This document shows, in pieces, positions 61,909 through 64,000 of a stretch of 64,000 nt of DNA. Origin of the DNA: a virus. A program made the position numbers and the translations under genes. The stretch spans positions 62,001 through 126,000 of IMG/VR virus record IMGVR_UViG_3300036861_001052; one strand, given 5' to 3'. Positions within the stretch are counted from its first letter, which is position 1. The number at the start of each line of letters is the position of its first letter. The notes beneath the pieces were generated by a model. The model saw only the letters and a list, made by a program, of their open reading frames with translations, ran no database searches and was not told the DNA's origin.

Positions 61909-62435
61909 CCTGCCCTCCGGAGCGGCGTCACGCCGATCGTTTCCTTGCTGATGCCGCCGCGCTGGATTTCCACGATGACCTCTTCCTGCTTGAGCCTCGT
62001 AGCGATCTCCTCGCCGAGCTCGATCATCTGCTGCCGGAACTCCTTCACGGGCGAGCCCGCGAGATTCAGGATGATGATCTGAGAGCCCTGCTCGTCGACG
62101 ACGGACTGGTCACGCTTGCTCGTGTAGAGGCCGCGCTGGTAGAGAAACGTCGCGTCGGGGGTGCCGACCTGAGCCTTCCGGACGCGCTTGACGATACGGA
62201 CGACGTCACCCATCTTCCACCGCGGCTTCTCACCGACGTTGAAGCCGACGAAGATCCGCGCGGCGTAGATCGGCTGGCGGCTCGACCAGCCGGCGGGGTT
62301 TTCGACGTAGGCGTTGCTCCTGCCCTCGAGCGTCAGGCGGCCGTTCGGGCGAAAGAATCCGACGTCGCCGTTGGGGTTCTGCCAGGAGAACCGGCGCGTG
62401 TCGGCGGGGACTGTCATGTAGGCAGAGCGGGTCAT
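61905..62435 (-). CDS. Hypothetical protein, 176 aa
   Basis: Beta-rich N-terminal half (SWQNPNGDVGFFRPNGRLTL, IYAARIFVGFNVGEKPRWKM) and a helical C-terminal half (EFRQQMIELGEEIATRLKQE, EVIVEIQRGG). The start ATG 62435 overlaps the previous stop. Unknown family. Confidence 0.6.
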   Translation of the reverse strand: MTRSAYMTVPADTRRFSWQNPNGDVGFFRPNGRLTLEGRSNAYVENPAGWSSRQPIYAARIFVGFNVGEKPRWKMGDVVRIVKRVRKAQVGTPDATFLYQRGLYTSKRDQSVVDEQGSQIIILNLAGSPVKEFRQQMIELGEEIATRLKQEEVIVEIQRGGISKETIGVTPLRRAG

Positions 62436-62623
62436 TAGGGGACCTTCCAGTAAGGGCCGGCGAGCGCCTTCTCGAACTTGAATACGGCCTCGTCGAGCTC
62501 CGCGTCCACATGGCGTGCGATGGTCGTCGGATACTTCGGCGCGAGCTGAAACGTGATCTTCGCCCCGTGCTCGTCGAGCCAGGCCTGGAGCTCGGCCATG
62601 GTGGTTTCCGGTGTGACCCTCAC
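62435..62623 (-). CDS. Hypothetical protein, 62 aa
   Basis: MRVTPETTMAELQAWLDEHG, then a strand and helix (ARHVDAELDEAVFKFEKAL). GTG start in a GTGA overlap. Unknown. Confidence 0.5.
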   Translation of the reverse strand: MRVTPETTMAELQAWLDEHGAKITFQLAPKYPTTIARHVDAELDEAVFKFEKALAGPYWKVP

Positions 62624-62862
62624 GAGTCCTCGAGCTCCGGAACGAGGTAACTACTGTGCTGGACGGGGACGCCGTGCGCGGTGCCGAGTCGGTAGACTTC
62701 CCTGGCAAGAGGCAGGTCGCTCGCCACCCAGCGGCATCGCCCGTCGGGCAATCGGTACACCAGGAACGTGTGACCCGGCTCGAGGCTTTCGAGCGCCTCG
62801 GTGTACGCCTGGTCGAACGCGTCGGGGGGCATCTGGTCTTCGAGCTCGGCCTGTTCGGTCAT
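62620..62862 (-). CDS. Hypothetical protein, 80 aa
   Basis: Acidic start (MTEQAELEDQMPPDAFDQAY), then beta strands (HTFLVYRLPDGRCRWVASDL). ATGA overlap with the gene before. Unknown. Confidence 0.5.
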   Translation of the reverse strand: MTEQAELEDQMPPDAFDQAYTEALESLEPGHTFLVYRLPDGRCRWVASDLPLAREVYRLGTAHGVPVQHSSYLVPELEDS

Positions 62863-63272
62863 GGATCTTCCGTCTTCTTTTCAGCCGTGTCGAGGTCTTT
62901 GCTCGGGATGTCGCCACGGGGATAGCCTGGCGCTCCGCGGAGCGGCCTGGCGTAGGCAGGGGGCTTGTCGACTTCTCGGAGGAGATAGTTCGGGGGGAAG
63001 GCCACGTAGGCGCGGCTCTCGTGCGGAGCGCCGCCGTCGTCGCGGTACCGGATGAGCCGGACCGCGAGAACAAACCCCTCGGTCCGAGCGCGCTCGAGGG
63101 CCCGCAGCGCGAACCTGTCTTCCGGCTTCATGAAGCGGGGGCTCTGAGCGCCGAGGCGCTTCTCGAGCCGGCGCTTCGAGGGAGCGTCGCAGATCTTGTA
63201 GTAGGTCGTCCCGGAGTCCCTCGTCAGGCGGTAGATCTTGCCGGGCTCGCACTCTTTCGCTGGTAGGGCCAT
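62859..63272 (-). CDS. Hypothetical protein, 137 aa
   Basis: MALPAKECEPGKIYRLTRDS, then RRLEKRLGAQSPRFMKPED, then a beta-rich end. Pro-rich tail with TAEKKTEDP. The ATG overlaps the stop before it. Unknown. Confidence 0.55.
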   Translation of the reverse strand: MALPAKECEPGKIYRLTRDSGTTYYKICDAPSKRRLEKRLGAQSPRFMKPEDRFALRALERARTEGFVLAVRLIRYRDDGGAPHESRAYVAFPPNYLLREVDKPPAYARPLRGAPGYPRGDIPSKDLDTAEKKTEDP

Positions 63273-63544
63273 CACGTGCCCCCTGCTTTTGGGAAGTTTG
63301 GGAGCCTCGAGATTTCTACGTGCTCGCCAATGAACTCCTCGAGCTCTCGTACGCGCCGGAGGGCGTCGCGCCGCGAAGTCACCAGGCGATCGTAGTCCTC
63401 TCGCGGCACGCAGCAGACCCCGGCGACGCTCGTCACGAACTCGTCGGCGATCTCGAGCCAGTCGACCGCGTCCTTGTTCGGGACGGGCATCAGGCGGCAG
63501 AGCGCCCGGGCGATCGCGTAGTGCATGGGAATCGTTTCAGGCAT
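63272..63544 (-). CDS. Hypothetical protein, 90 aa
   Basis: MPETIPMHYAIARALCRLMP, then VDWLEIADEFVTSVAGVCCV and a charged helix (DRLVTSRRDALRRVRELEEF). GAGGACAG precedes the start. The 88 bases before it are gene-free. Unknown. Confidence 0.55.
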   Translation of the reverse strand: MPETIPMHYAIARALCRLMPVPNKDAVDWLEIADEFVTSVAGVCCVPREDYDRLVTSRRDALRRVRELEEFIGEHVEISRLPNFPKAGGT

Positions 63545-63632
63545 GGCTGTCCTCGTGAAAAAGCCCCCGGCCGAGGCGGCAGCAGGATGAGGGAAGGACC
63601 CGCTTTCCTCGCCCCAGCCGGGAGCAAAAGTA

Positions 63633-64000
63633 CTACTTGAGCCGCACCTCGGGGGCGCTTGCACTGCCCTCGTGGTGCCCCACGAACTCGAAGCGCCGCG
63701 TGCCGACGGGCTCGCTGTCCTCGTCCCGTTCGAAAAAGATGATGTCGTTCCAGCCGTCGGGGTCGCCGCTGTGACCGAAGAGCGACCGCACACTCACGGT
63801 GCCGCGCTCGTGCGACAGGTAGACCACCATGGGTTGCCTCGACTCGTGGTGAAAGACGACGCCGAGCGCCGTGTACAGGCCGCCCTTGTAGTGGCGGTAG
63901 ATGCCGAGCGGCAGGCGGAGTGGCGCGCCCGAGCCAGGCTCCCACGCTGGCCATTTGCGAGCGAGCGCAATGCACTCGTCGAAGGCGGCAACGGCGGCAT
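63633..64000 (-). CDS. DUF1653-type domain protein, 5' end outside window
   Basis: The frame is open to the window edge, so the first part is missing. The visible part has GIYRHYKGGLYTALGVVFHH, MVVYLSHERGTVSVRSLFG and DIIFFERDEDSEPVG, matching DUF1653, a small bacterial and phage domain of unknown function. First visible gene of the leftward operon. Confidence 0.7.
   Translation of the reverse strand, partial: AAVAAFDECIALARKWPAWEPGSGAPLRLPLGIYRHYKGGLYTALGVVFHHESRQPMVVYLSHERGTVSVRSLFGHSGDPDGWNDIIFFERDEDSEPVGTRRFEFVGHHEGSASAPEVRLK

Noticed and set aside
63545-63632. GC-rich stretch followed by five T on the minus strand, as a terminator
   Set aside because: The stem is imperfect and lies between two genes of the same operon; not convincing.

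Overview
This window reads as part of the genome of a bacterial virus, or a virus integrated in a chromosome. The DNA is GC-rich, genes overlap in long one-strand runs by ATGA or GTGA junctions, and no stretch longer than about 180 bases lacks a gene. There is no recognisable host housekeeping gene. The host cannot be named from the sequence; the GC content and frequent GTG starts fit a high-GC bacterium (inference). I see no terminase, portal, tape measure, sheath or tail-fibre assembly gene. Instead there are about 29 mostly small proteins that carry membrane helices, usually one C-terminal helix with a short basic tail. They surround three candidate capsid proteins, two collagen-like fibres, three peptidoglycan-binding-like proteins and a transglutaminase-fold protein. 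The simplest reading is a tailless virus with a membrane in its virion. That is an inference, because packaging genes may lie outside the window.

Layout. (1) 1-2.7 kb: replication, with a DnaC-type loader coupled to a DnaB helicase. (2) 2.7-11 kb: many small genes, including a DUF6582-like protein, a stand-alone copy of the fibre-base domain, DUF3310, small zinc-ribbon proteins, a ribbon-helix-helix regulator and a Nudix hydrolase. (3) 11-16 kb: an unidentified 252-aa protein, an acidic coiled-coil protein, an 842-aa coiled-coil and proline-rich protein and a zincin-like protein. (4) 15.8-27 kb: tail-anchored membrane proteins with transglutaminase-like and peptidoglycan-binding domains. (5) 26.8-33 kb: an arginine-rich DNA-condensing-type membrane protein and three candidate capsid proteins. 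The first of these is split near its start codon by a group I intron that carries a LAGLIDADG endonuclease. (6) 33-40 kb: more membrane proteins, among them two with unusual repeats (YxDGSLG and GEYF), a degenerate J-domain protein and a duplicated gene cassette. (7) 40-45 kb: two collagen-like fibres. (8) 45-54 kb: a GroES, two glycosyltransferases, an Acb2/Tad1-like anti-defence protein and many small unknowns. (9) 53.8-57.7 kb, minus strand: a 1279-aa tyrosine recombinase, divergent from a phosphatase gene. (10) 58-64 kb, minus strand: about 20 small coupled genes including a DEDD exonuclease and a DUF1653 protein.

Control. Many transcription units start with a sigma70-like promoter (TTGAC/GN, 17-18 bp, TANNNT). 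In seven units the start codon lies only 5-9 bases after the -10 box, which predicts leaderless mRNAs. A repeated G-L-G tripeptide in the membrane and capsid proteins, often just ahead of the membrane helix, is the most suggestive undescribed signal; it could be a shared processing or sorting site.
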